A stretch of DNA of 19,603 nucleotides, from positions 1 to 19,603 of the forward strand of contig CAYUJW010000017.1 in the NCBI GenBank assembly GCA_964445135.1, given 5' to 3'. Position numbers and translations under genes: made by a program. Positions 1 to 6,231 of this stretch are shown here, piece after piece; positions within the stretch are counted from its first letter, which is position 1; each line of letters opens with the position of its first letter. This stretch comes from JACOTV01 sp964445135. GTDB lineage: Bacteria; Patescibacteriota; Microgenomatia; UBA1406; GWC2-37-13. The notes beneath the pieces were generated by a model that saw nothing but the letters and a program-made list of their open reading frames with translations, ran no database searches and was not told the origin of the DNA.

Positions 1-431
1 TCTGTGTCAGTTTCAGGTTGGGCCTCGAGGGTTGCGACTTCCTGTGCTCCTAAATTCAATAATTCAGTTTGCTCATCAGTCGTTTGCGCCTGACTGTTAA
101 TTGGGGGAAGTGCTGATTTATTATTGTTTTGAACGGTAAGATATACAATAAGTCCAGTAGTTGCCAGAATTACAAGTCCCGCAATCCCTCCGATTACATT
201 TCGTCTTATCGAAAGCGAATTTTTCTTAAATGCATGTGGTGGTTGGATCTTTACAGCAGATGACTTCATTGGGGCAGATTTGGTCGATGAGAAGCCGGGA
301 ATCACCGGTTTAGATTTCTTTTTCTTATCTTTAGTAAATAATACGAACTCATACCCAATAAGCACGATCGTGATGAAAAAGAAGGTAATGCTCACTAAGT
401 TTGTCTGCGAGAGAAGGGATGATATGTCCAT
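1..431 (-). CDS. Two-TM protein of unknown function (3' end cut by window edge)
   Basis: The reading frame is open from an ATG at 431 to the left edge, giving 143 codons without a stop. The visible part has a hydrophobic segment at about residues 13-32, a Lys-rich stretch right after it (KDKKKKSK), a Ser/Pro/Lys loop of about 40 residues, a second hydrophobic segment at about 78-100, then a polar Asn/Gln/Thr/Glu-rich tail. With positive charge between the two segments, both ends are probably outside and the basic loop inside. I recognise no family. It follows the FN3 surface-protein gene by 72 bases on the same strand but has its own good promoter candidate, so it may start a new unit. The frame and its membrane character are clear; the function is not. 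Confidence 0.8.
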   Translation of the reverse strand, partial: MDISSLLSQTNLVSITFFFITIVLIGYEFVLFTKDKKKKSKPVIPGFSSTKSAPMKSSAVKIQPPHAFKKNSLSIRRNVIGGIAGLVILATTGLIVYLTVQNNNKSALPPINSQAQTTDEQTELLNLGAQEVATLEAQPETDT

Positions 432-443
432 ACTATATCATTC

Positions 444-472
444 TTTATAACAGGAAAATTGAGCCGTTGCAA
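444..472 (-). promoter_or_regulatory. Promoter candidate for the two-TM protein gene
   Basis: Minus strand: -35 TTGCAA (467-472), a 17-base spacer, and an extended -10 TG-T-TATAAA (hexamer 444-449, TG at 451-452). The hexamer ends 12 bases before the ATG at 431, leaving a leader of only about 5 bases and no room for a Shine-Dalgarno. Seen by eye; no transcript data. Confidence 0.5.
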
Positions 473-503
473 TGGTTGTTGAGCAGACGAGCCATGAGGC
501 GGG

Positions 504-1910
504 CTAAAAGATGACAAGTAGTGCCGCGCCAAATATCATAAGTGAAGCGGCAGCAGCAGCCATAGGATAAAAGCTAATCCCGGCAACAGGTGGTGTTGGT
601 GTCAGATCTGCAGAATTAGAAGAGCTATACAGTGGCGGTGGTGTGGCCGTCATTTGTGGAGCGGATGTTATGGTAGGAAGTGGCGTAATTGTGGGTTGAG
701 TTGATGTTGGTGATAGTTGTGCTGAGCTGGTTGATGTGGGTGTTGGTGTTTGGCTCACGGCAAGTGTTGGGGAGGGGCTTGCGGTTGGGGTGATGGTTGA
801 TGAAGGAGTTGACTCACCAAGAACTTGTGTCCCACTTTTTGCGATTGAAAACGAATGTGCGATAGCGCGACCCTCATCCACTCCTCCACGCGGCTTGACT
901 TCGATAGAGTAGCTGCCGGGTTTTAATGCGCTGTTTAAGGCAAGCTTCCATATACCGTTCTCATCAGCAGTCGCAGTATAAAAAACATCGTCAGCATTTG
1001 TTGAGTCGCGCTTTGTGGTGAGTGTCACAATGACGTCGCTGTTTGGTTCAGCGGTACCCTTAATAAGTGGAGTATCTGCTGTGATGACCGCATTCTTTTT
1101 TGGGTAGATAAGCGAAATTGCACCTTCGCTTGATGGTTTTGAGCTGGTCTCTTTGGGTGTGGTCAAATTTGCCAATGCGCCGTTTTTAATGGGGTCCTTA
1201 AGCGGACTTAATTGGAGCGTTCGAGCGGTAACCCGCGTTGTTTTTCCGGTCTCATCAAGTACAGAAATCGAAACAATATCCTCTGGCTTAAGAATATACA
1301 AAGCACCAGTTTTTTTGTTTACTGTGTAATTGAACGGGATAAGCCATTCGCCGGAGGGCTTGGTGACAGTTGACAGGGGATAGATTGCTGGGTGTTCAAT
1401 GAGCACGATCGCTGAGCCCATGGGCTTGTTGTCTACCACATATTTGCCATAAGCTGGCTTATTATGTGTAGATTGCTTAAGATTGCTGATTGTTGAGAAC
1501 GTGAAAATGTCTTTACCATTTTTTGCAAAAAATGATTTTCCATCGGTGACTTTGAAATAATATGTAGTTTCAGGCGAAAGGTCTTTGAGAGTTACTGAAT
1601 GATAGGAGTATGACTGTCCAGACTTTTCTCCTGCGCGGTCATCGTAAGCTATGTTTGAGAGATCATTCTCTTTCGTACCCCAGGTAAGCCATGCTTCTTG
1701 TTTGTTTTCACTTTTCCACACGACAGTCGTTTGTGTGGGGAAAATATTTGTCACTTGCATCAGCTCAATACTGTCTGATTGTGCAAGAGACGTCTGTGCC
1801 GGTAGATACGTGCGCACAGCGAAAAATGATCCGATAAGTAAAATCACCAAAAAGATACCCAGGAACACTCCATTTGGTTTTGAACGAGTATAAAATTGGG
1901 TGTAGCTCAT
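504..1910 (-). CDS. FN3/Ig-like surface protein anchored at both ends, with Thr/Pro/Ser linker
   Basis: 468 residues. An N-terminal membrane segment (about 14-34) is followed by a fibronectin type III domain of the kind found at the N-terminus of purple acid phosphatases (about 50-143, with a YYFKV strand). A carboxypeptidase-regulatory-like beta domain (about 150-230) and a bacterial Ig-like domain (about 265-357, with IKGTAEP and a DENGIW turn) come next. A 78-residue Thr/Pro/Ser linker (367-444) leads to a C-terminal hydrophobic segment that runs to the last residue. It is probably an extracellular adhesive or structural protein held at the cell surface. The ATG overlaps the stop of the small upstream ORF (ATGA), so translation is probably coupled. 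It is the fourth gene after PilN- and PilO-like genes, which hints at a role with type IV pili or the envelope. Domain calls are by eye; the exact function is unknown. Confidence 0.85.
   Translation of the reverse strand: MSYTQFYTRSKPNGVFLGIFLVILLIGSFFAVRTYLPAQTSLAQSDSIELMQVTNIFPTQTTVVWKSENKQEAWLTWGTKENDLSNIAYDDRAGEKSGQSYSYHSVTLKDLSPETTYYFKVTDGKSFFAKNGKDIFTFSTISNLKQSTHNKPAYGKYVVDNKPMGSAIVLIEHPAIYPLSTVTKPSGEWLIPFNYTVNKKTGALYILKPEDIVSISVLDETGKTTRVTARTLQLSPLKDPIKNGALANLTTPKETSSKPSSEGAISLIYPKKNAVITADTPLIKGTAEPNSDVIVTLTTKRDSTNADDVFYTATADENGIWKLALNSALKPGSYSIEVKPRGGVDEGRAIAHSFSIAKSGTQVLGESTPSSTITPTASPSPTLAVSQTPTPTSTSSAQLSPTSTQPTITPLPTITSAPQMTATPPPLYSSSNSADLTPTPPVAGISFYPMAAAAASLMIFGAALLVIF
579..812 (-). 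repeat. Low-complexity Thr/Pro/Ser linker-coding region
   Basis: Codes for residues 367-444 of the FN3 protein. Runs such as TPTPTSTSS and SPTSTQPT make the plus strand G/T-rich here. Such linkers span cell walls or S-layers and are often O-glycosylated, so this may be an acceptor for the glycan genes further along; that link is inference. Confidence 0.7.
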
Positions 1911-2092
1911 TTTTTTTGTTCAAGCAACTCAAATATTTTTGAATCAAGCTTAATTGGTTCGACCGGTGTCACCTGCTCAATATCTTCATCCAACTGTTTG
2001 CTCGAGGAGGTGTGCACGATATCTGCCACCAACCAAGCAATCACTGTTAAAAAGACGCAAATTGACAAAAACAGCACTTCTTTTTTATTCAT
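1907..2092 (-). CDS. Small single-TM protein in the PilN-PilO operon
   Basis: 61 residues from the ATG at 2092 (MNKKEVLF). A TTG 21 bases upstream would also be in frame but lies inside the end of the PilO-like gene, so the ATG is preferred. One hydrophobic segment (about residues 5-24) is followed by a short acidic tail rich in Asp/Glu. It starts 4 bases after the PilO-like stop and ends in an ATGA overlap with the FN3 gene. That tight packing between two longer genes is the main reason to believe it is real. The position would suit a small pilus-assembly accessory protein, but no family was recognised. A run of eight A lies over its last two codons and the next start. Confidence 0.65.
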   Translation of the reverse strand: MNKKEVLFLSICVFLTVIAWLVADIVHTSSSKQLDEDIEQVTPVEPIKLDSKIFELLEQKK

Positions 2093-2096
2093 AATG

Positions 2097-2690
2097 TTAC
2101 AGGTAATACGCAACGATTTCCATCTGTATTTTGAGTGTCGAGCTTGCTGAGCTTATACTATTTTGTCCTCCGCCATCTTTCAAAAACTCTGTCGAAACTA
2201 TATTTTTGATGCGTCTTTGTGCGTAGAGAGCTTCCTGAAAGGCCAAGTATTTTTCAAATTCTACATCCATATATACATCTACTCGTATTGATTGTACTTG
2301 ATTTTGGGTATTCGTATATACCAGTGCGGTCTTGTTGATGTTCATTCGCTGGATTGTTGCGCTGCTTATTTCAGCTGCATTTTTTATATCGTCCAGTACT
2401 GCATTCACGTTTGGACTTGTGGGAACTGCAGTATTGGTCAAATGGAGCTTGCTGCGCACAATCTCGACCTCAGACTGAGTCGCTAAAATATTTGAAATGA
2501 CCTGCTCATATTGATTATTTGTTTCGACCAAGCTCTTTTCCTTTTGCATAAGCGAAAATGCGGTAACCAGTGATGGTCGGATAATAAACATGGTAAATAC
2601 CGAGAATGCCGCAAAAAAGAAGATGAGATAGGTGTACTGAGGATTTCTTTTTTTGAGTTGTTTGAGTGCTCTGTTTAGATCTTCTTGCAT
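2097..2690 (-). CDS. pilO: PilO-like type IV pilus inner-membrane alignment protein
   Basis: 197 residues: a basic cytoplasmic N-terminus (about 1-18), one membrane helix (about 20-37), a coiled-coil stretch (about 45-80), then a small alpha/beta domain (about 90-197). This is the layout of PilO, which pairs with PilN under the pilus machine and links the cytoplasmic PilM ring to the outer parts. Sequence identity to PilO is not obvious by eye; the call rests on topology, length and the PilN-like gene 44 bases upstream. No Shine-Dalgarno is visible. The gap before it contains a weak inverted repeat (TGCGC...GCGCA). It could be another bitopic coiled-coil protein, but the pair makes PilO the best guess. 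Confidence 0.6.
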   Translation of the reverse strand: MQEDLNRALKQLKKRNPQYTYLIFFFAAFSVFTMFIIRPSLVTAFSLMQKEKSLVETNNQYEQVISNILATQSEVEIVRSKLHLTNTAVPTSPNVNAVLDDIKNAAEISSATIQRMNINKTALVYTNTQNQVQSIRVDVYMDVEFEKYLAFQEALYAQRRIKNIVSTEFLKDGGGQNSISSASSTLKIQMEIVAYYL

Positions 2691-2734
2691 AGTGTAAAGG
2701 TGTGCGCTCTCTCAGGGCCATGCGCATAAGTTAA

Positions 2735-3262
2735 TTAGATTGTGTTAAATCCAGTCATATTGAGCTTAAATGTGTACGTTGTATTGTTTTTTTTCAAGTT
2801 TTCAATTGTTATATCTTTGAACCTACTGCCATCTTTGAGAAATTTTACGTACTTTTGCAACTGCTGCGGACTTTGTGTTTCGCCTTCCACGGATATATTT
2901 TTCTCAGAAAGCGTTGCATTTTTGATATAGAGGTCTGATGGAAATGCGAGAAACACATACTCCACCATCTGTTTATGTCGCACTTGCGATGAAATTGAGG
3001 TTTCGACTGCATTCAGTTGTATCTCAACAGTCTTGGCATGTGAAAGGAGCGGCTTCACGACGCGCAAGATTTCTTGTTTCTGCTTGACTGATTCGCGAAG
3101 CTCGGTGATATTTTCATCTACTCGGAAGCGGAAAAAGAGAACGCCCAGCACAATAAGTTGGGTTATGACGAGGATATATCGTAGATAATTCAAAAAAAAA
3201 TACACCGTCTTATCAAAGACAGTTTTTTCTTTTTTAGAGAGCAGATTTATCGTATGTTTCAT
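2735..3262 (-). CDS. pilN: PilN-like type IV pilus assembly protein
   Basis: 175 residues. The start reads MKHTINLLSKKEK; a short cytoplasmic INLL motif before the membrane helix is what PilN uses to bind PilM. A membrane helix (about 28-45) is followed by a heptad-like region (about 50-90) and a ferredoxin-like C-terminal domain (about 95-170, with VEGETQSPQQLQKYVKFL). In known systems PilN and PilO form a heterodimer that holds the pilus motor in place. No pilM precedes it: the next gene upstream is rpsT, so PilM must be elsewhere or absent. First gene of a probable four-gene operon. The combination of INLL motif, topology and partner gene makes this fairly likely. Confidence 0.7.
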   Translation of the reverse strand: MKHTINLLSKKEKTVFDKTVYFFLNYLRYILVITQLIVLGVLFFRFRVDENITELRESVKQKQEILRVVKPLLSHAKTVEIQLNAVETSISSQVRHKQMVEYVFLAFPSDLYIKNATLSEKNISVEGETQSPQQLQKYVKFLKDGSRFKDITIENLKKNNTTYTFKLNMTGFNTI

Positions 3263-3285
3263 GCTGCATATATATACTACTGTGT

Positions 3286-3294
3286 TTTATAGCA
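3286..3294 (-). promoter_or_regulatory. Extended -10 candidate before the PilN-like gene
   Basis: TG-C-TATAAA on the minus strand, 23 bases before the ATG at 3262, in the 53-base gap after rpsT. No good -35 at 16-18 bases was found. The same TGCTA core occurs before ftsH and the exonuclease gene. Confidence 0.3.
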
Positions 3295-3315
3295 GCTATG
3301 CAAGCGATACGATTA

Positions 3316-3564
3316 TTACTTCTTTTTTGAAGATGGGCGAGTAAGTTTTGAGACAAGTGCTTTCAATCTACTTGCCTTTTTCTTATGGATCACTTTCTTC
3401 TTGGCAGCCTTATCAACTGCGCTGAATGCGTCGACTGTTGAAGTGACTTTCCCTTTTTTAACGAGTCGTACCTGTTTTTTATATTCATGGTCGTACTTTT
3501 TATTACGGGCTTCCTTTTCCTTATCTTGTTTCATTTTTTTGATTGCTGATTTTATGATTGGCAT
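3316..3564 (-). CDS. rpsT: Ribosomal protein bS20
   Basis: 82 residues, very Lys/Arg-rich. It opens with the S20 pattern MPIIKSAIKKMKQ (compare MxNIKSAIKR in the family), then RNKKYDHEYKK, and ends with the family signature around AVDKAAKKKVIHKKKASRLK. bS20 binds 16S rRNA helices near the base of the 30S subunit and helps early assembly; the length is normal. It is the only gene here with a strong, obvious Shine-Dalgarno, in contrast to its neighbours. It lies 40 bases after a small membrane-protein gene on the same strand; whether it has its own promoter is unclear. Confidence 0.95.
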   Translation of the reverse strand: MPIIKSAIKKMKQDKEKEARNKKYDHEYKKQVRLVKKGKVTSTVDAFSAVDKAAKKKVIHKKKASRLKALVSKLTRPSSKKK

Positions 3565-3575
3565 ATATTATCTGA

Positions 3576-3584
3576 CACCTCCTT
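3576..3584 (-). promoter_or_regulatory. Strong Shine-Dalgarno of rpsT
   Basis: AAGGAGGTG on the minus strand matches nine bases of the usual anti-Shine-Dalgarno complement and ends 11 bases before the rpsT ATG. It shows that the ribosomes probably keep a normal 16S 3' end even though most other genes here lack such a site. Confidence 0.8.
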
Positions 3585-3604
3585 CATTGGTAAATTCATA
3601 ATAA

Positions 3605-4060
3605 TTATTCACTCGATAAGCTGTACTTTTTCTCAAATTTTTGTTTTCCATATTCTCCTTCAAATGTGAGCAGAAGTTCAACATCTCCGACTACATCGTG
3701 ATATACGCATGTGCCTGATGAACATGTTCCGAGCGTGACCTCTGCCTCGAGTGTGTCAAGATCGACTTCGCCGATGGCGCCTTGTGGACCTTTCGTCTCT
3801 TCCTCATAGGTTATTTGATAAGAAATGAGCTCAGTTCCAGTGGGTGGGTTTTCGACCGTGATTACTACTTCGCGTCCGCCTGTGAGTGGCTCAAGCGAGA
3901 CCAATACTGAGCTATCAACGTCGGCAATTTCTTCCTCTGTTTGCAAGACCTGTTCTGTCTGGTCGCCATCTGCCGAGTTTGATCGGTTCATTCCAAATAC
4001 TACAACGAGTGAAAGGACTATCAGAACAACTACTGCCGCAATCGCATATTTATTTTTCAT
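3605..4060 (-). CDS. Small exported protein with N-terminal membrane anchor, unknown function
   Basis: 151 residues. A Lys-containing start and a strong hydrophobic helix (about 5-24, AIAAVVVLIVLSLVVVFGM) with no clear cleavage site suggest a membrane anchor. The rest is an acidic, beta-rich outside domain (about 50-151) with a close Cys pair (CSSGTC, about residues 114-119) that could form a disulfide. No known family was recognised. It starts 5 bases after the glycyl-tRNA synthetase stop, so it is probably translated from the same message, although the two have no evident functional link. The ATG follows a run of A/T with no Shine-Dalgarno. Confidence 0.8.
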   Translation of the reverse strand: MKNKYAIAAVVVLIVLSLVVVFGMNRSNSADGDQTEQVLQTEEEIADVDSSVLVSLEPLTGGREVVITVENPPTGTELISYQITYEEETKGPQGAIGEVDLDTLEAEVTLGTCSSGTCVYHDVVGDVELLLTFEGEYGKQKFEKKYSLSSE

Positions 4061-4065
4061 ATATC

Positions 4066-5517
4066 TTATATAAGAAATGGTAATAAGTACTCATTAATTG
4101 TATCAATAGAAATGCGAACTTGTTGTGCATCGTCACGACTTCTGACTGTCACGGTGTTGTTTTCAAGCGTTTCATAGTCGACGGTAATACAAAATGGTGT
4201 GCCAATCTCATCTTGTGCCGCATACCGCTTACCAATGTTTCCCCGATCATCCCACATGACGGTCATGTTCTTCTGAAGAAGCTCAAAGACTTGCTGCGCC
4301 TTCCCAATGAGGTCTGGCTTGTTTGCAACAAGCGGAAATACTGCGACTTTGTATGGCGCAATGCGTGGGTGAAGCGCAAGGTACGTACGACCTTCAACCT
4401 CGCGATAGCTGTCGCACAGTATCATCAGCATAAGACGATTCACACCAACTGCCGGCTCAATTACATGGGGAACGATCTTTTTGTTTGTATGAGGATCTAG
4501 GATGCTGAGGTCTTTCTTTGAATGGGTCATATGTGCTTTCAAGTCGTAGTCAGTTCGATATGCCAATCCCCACAGCTCTTTATATCCAAATGGATACTTA
4601 TACTCCAGGTCTTCAGTCTTGCGACTATAAAACGATCGCTCCTCATCAGTATGTGCACGCCACCTAAGATTTTTCTCATTAATTCCAAGAGTTTTGGTTA
4701 CAAATTCCCACATTGTGTCTTTCCATGCATCAAAAAGGTTGTTCCAATCGCTTGTTTCTGGATCAAAAAAGTATTCAATTTCAGCTTGTTCAAATTCAAT
4801 AGTGCGAAAAATTGAATTGCCAAGTGTGATTTCATTCCGAAAGCTCTTTCCAATTTGACCAATTCCAAAGGGTAAATGTACTCGGTTGGTATCAACGACA
4901 TTCTTGAAGTTAATAAAAATGCCTTGTGCGGTCTCGCCACGTAGGTAAGCGAGCGACTGCTCACCTTCAATAATGCCCAAATTTACCGGAAAGAGTAGAT
5001 TAAATGTCCTCACAGCAGTCCAAGTATGTTTCTTACAGGTAGGGCATGGAATGTGAAAGTGGCTGATAATGAGGTCCATTTGCGCAGTGCTTAAGCCCTC
5101 GACACGCACACGTCCTGCTGGGTCAATGAGATTGGGAATGTCAGTATCTGCAGGAAGCGGATTTTTCTTAAATTCCTCTGTCTTGTCCTCAAAATAATCT
5201 TCTATCAAGTGATCGGCACGTGTTCGCGCCTTGCAGTTGAGGCAGTCTACCAGAGAATCACTAAAGCCGCTCGTATGACCCGAGGCGTCCCATACCTGAT
5301 GTGAGGAGATAATCGATGCATCAAGTCCGACCATATCTTGGCGCTTTTGTATGAATTCGCTCCACCACACATTCTTGATATTGCGCAGTAGCTCAGCTCC
5401 AAGCGGTCCATAATCGTAAGTATTAGCCAGGCCACCATAAATCTCTGATCCAGGATAGATAAAGCCGCGACGCTTTGAAAGGGCAATTACTGATTCAATT
5501 GTCGTTTCGGTAGGCAT
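4066..5517 (-). CDS. glyQS: Glycyl-tRNA synthetase, homodimeric class II type
   Basis: 483 residues; charges tRNA-Gly with glycine using ATP. This is the single-chain alpha2 type, not the two-gene alpha2beta2 type. Visible parts: an N-terminal core with YDYGPLGAELLRN (about 34-46); two CxxC pairs (DCLNCKAR and PCPTCKK), as in the zinc-ribbon insert; class II motif 2 (FRNEITLGN...FRTIEFEQAEIEYF); motif 3 (VIEPAVGVNRLML); and the C-terminal anticodon-binding domain (from about 385, with IGKRYAAQDEIGTPF). The usual LRPETAQ reads LRGETAQ and the usual EPSFGVDR reads EPAVGVNR; both look like lineage variation, not damage. The start is supported by homology of the first 20 residues. There is no Shine-Dalgarno. 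It is preceded by 142 bases with no gene. Confidence 0.95.
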   Translation of the reverse strand: MPTETTIESVIALSKRRGFIYPGSEIYGGLANTYDYGPLGAELLRNIKNVWWSEFIQKRQDMVGLDASIISSHQVWDASGHTSGFSDSLVDCLNCKARTRADHLIEDYFEDKTEEFKKNPLPADTDIPNLIDPAGRVRVEGLSTAQMDLIISHFHIPCPTCKKHTWTAVRTFNLLFPVNLGIIEGEQSLAYLRGETAQGIFINFKNVVDTNRVHLPFGIGQIGKSFRNEITLGNSIFRTIEFEQAEIEYFFDPETSDWNNLFDAWKDTMWEFVTKTLGINEKNLRWRAHTDEERSFYSRKTEDLEYKYPFGYKELWGLAYRTDYDLKAHMTHSKKDLSILDPHTNKKIVPHVIEPAVGVNRLMLMILCDSYREVEGRTYLALHPRIAPYKVAVFPLVANKPDLIGKAQQVFELLQKNMTVMWDDRGNIGKRYAAQDEIGTPFCITVDYETLENNTVTVRSRDDAQQVRISIDTINEYLLPFLI

Positions 5518-5590
5518 GGGGTAGATGTAGAAATGTACGTTTTTGTTATTTATATAACTTTAGCAAGATTTATGCTGTGTTTGTAAGTGT

Positions 5591-5605
5591 GTGAATGACT
5601 TGTCG
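5591..5605 (+). repeat. 15-base direct repeat flanking recO, copy 1
   Basis: GTGAATGACTTGTCG, matching the copy at 6212-6226 at 13 of 15 positions; the two differing bases are the central TT versus AA. The copies lie on either side of recO in the same orientation. This may be chance, or a pair of binding sites. Confidence 0.3.
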
Positions 5606-5659
5606 TTCAGATAATCAGTTAAGCAAGTCACATCAAGCTCAAACGGCACGGCACGTATA

Positions 5660-6187
5660 TTATATACTATGAAGAGGTAGTTTTTCACCTGTAACTGTCT
5701 CAAAAATCCCCAAAAGTTGCGCATCTTTCGTATGCTCATCGATATATCCAAGTTGATCAAGAACCAGTCGTACGTAAATGGTAAGTATGCTATGTGCATT
5801 GTCTGGATTTTTATGAACTTGCGTCAAAAACTTTAATGTGCGTTCGAATAAATCGGGTTCGGCCTGCTCCTGAGGAAGGAGGCGGTCAAGGCAAAATAAA
5901 TAGGCAAAAACCACGTCCTGCAACGGCTGCGTACTTTTTAGTTGTGAAAAACCACTGATGAGCGACGTTTCTTGTATGTGTGAATATTCACCGCGAGTGC
6001 TCAAAAGTACATCAACATAGTTGCCGGTTTCAAGGTGGGGATTGCGTCTGCTGGTGAGCTTTTTTATGCCCCTCGCAATAGCTACAACTTTTCCATATTC
6101 ACGGGTGAACAAGAATATCATTGCATCCTGGTTGGGGAGTGCTCGGCGTTTGAGTACCAAAGCATGGCTCTGTCGATAGATTGACAT
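5660..6187 (-). CDS. recO: DNA repair protein RecO, short form
   Basis: 175 residues. The N-terminal OB-fold is clear: YRQSHALVLKRRALPNQDAMIFLFTREYGKVVAIARGIKK (described here in two parts, about residues 4-22 and 23-43) is the RecO pattern for sensing DNA ends and annealing. The helical middle part (about 80-160) includes YLFCLDRLLPQEQAEPDLF. RecO works with RecR to load RecA on SSB-coated DNA. Typical RecO is about 240 residues; this one stops about 60 short and lacks the zinc-binding Cys part. The next 140 bases give no in-frame or shifted continuation that looks like RecO, so this is probably a natural short form, not a frameshift. Start ATG at 6187 fits the family. A -10-like TCTAAT lies 9 bases before it. 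Confidence 0.85.
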   Translation of the reverse strand: MSIYRQSHALVLKRRALPNQDAMIFLFTREYGKVVAIARGIKKLTSRRNPHLETGNYVDVLLSTRGEYSHIQETSLISGFSQLKSTQPLQDVVFAYLFCLDRLLPQEQAEPDLFERTLKFLTQVHKNPDNAHSILTIYVRLVLDQLGYIDEHTKDAQLLGIFETVTGEKLPLHSI

Positions 6188-6196
6188 ACGAAAGTA

Positions 6197-6202
6197 ATTA
6201 GA
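6197..6202 (-). promoter_or_regulatory. -10 candidate before recO
   Basis: TCTAAT (5 of 6 to TATAAT) ends 9 bases before the recO ATG in the 44-base gap after the DUF4012 gene. No -35 at a proper distance: TTGTCA is present but only 14 bases away. Confidence 0.3.
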
Positions 6203-6211
6203 TTGTGAGCA

Positions 6212-6226
6212 GTGAATGACAAGTCG
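6212..6226 (+). repeat. 15-base direct repeat flanking recO, copy 2
   Basis: GTGAATGACAAGTCG, upstream of the recO start. See copy 1 at 5591-5605; 13 of 15 bases match. Confidence 0.3.
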
Positions 6227-6231
6227 GGGCG

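Noticed and set aside
2695..2730. Inverted repeat TGCGC...GCGCA between the PilN- and PilO-like genes
   Set aside because: Only 5 base pairs with a 14-base loop and no T run; too weak to call a terminator or control element.
4065..4074. Perfect 10-base palindrome CTTATATAAG over the synthetase stop codon
   Set aside because: It is pure A/T apart from the ends and easily arises by chance in this A/T-rich junction.
4120..4500. 126-codon open frame on the plus strand
   Set aside because: It lies fully antisense to the anticodon-binding end of glycyl-tRNA synthetase, has no protein-family pattern, and has a Cys/His-rich make-up typical of shadow frames.
5518..5659. Promoter or terminator in the 142-base gap between recO and the glycyl-tRNA synthetase gene
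   Set aside because: A TACATC lies 6 bases before the ATG, like the ftsH layout, but matches the -10 consensus at only 3 of 6 bases with no -35. No GC-rich hairpin with a T run was found, so nothing is called.
5560..5799. 79-codon frame overlapping the recO end, possibly the missing RecO C-terminus after a frameshift
   Set aside because: The translated tail shows no RecO zinc-site Cys spacing or helical pattern; it is a shadow of recO plus the intergenic region.
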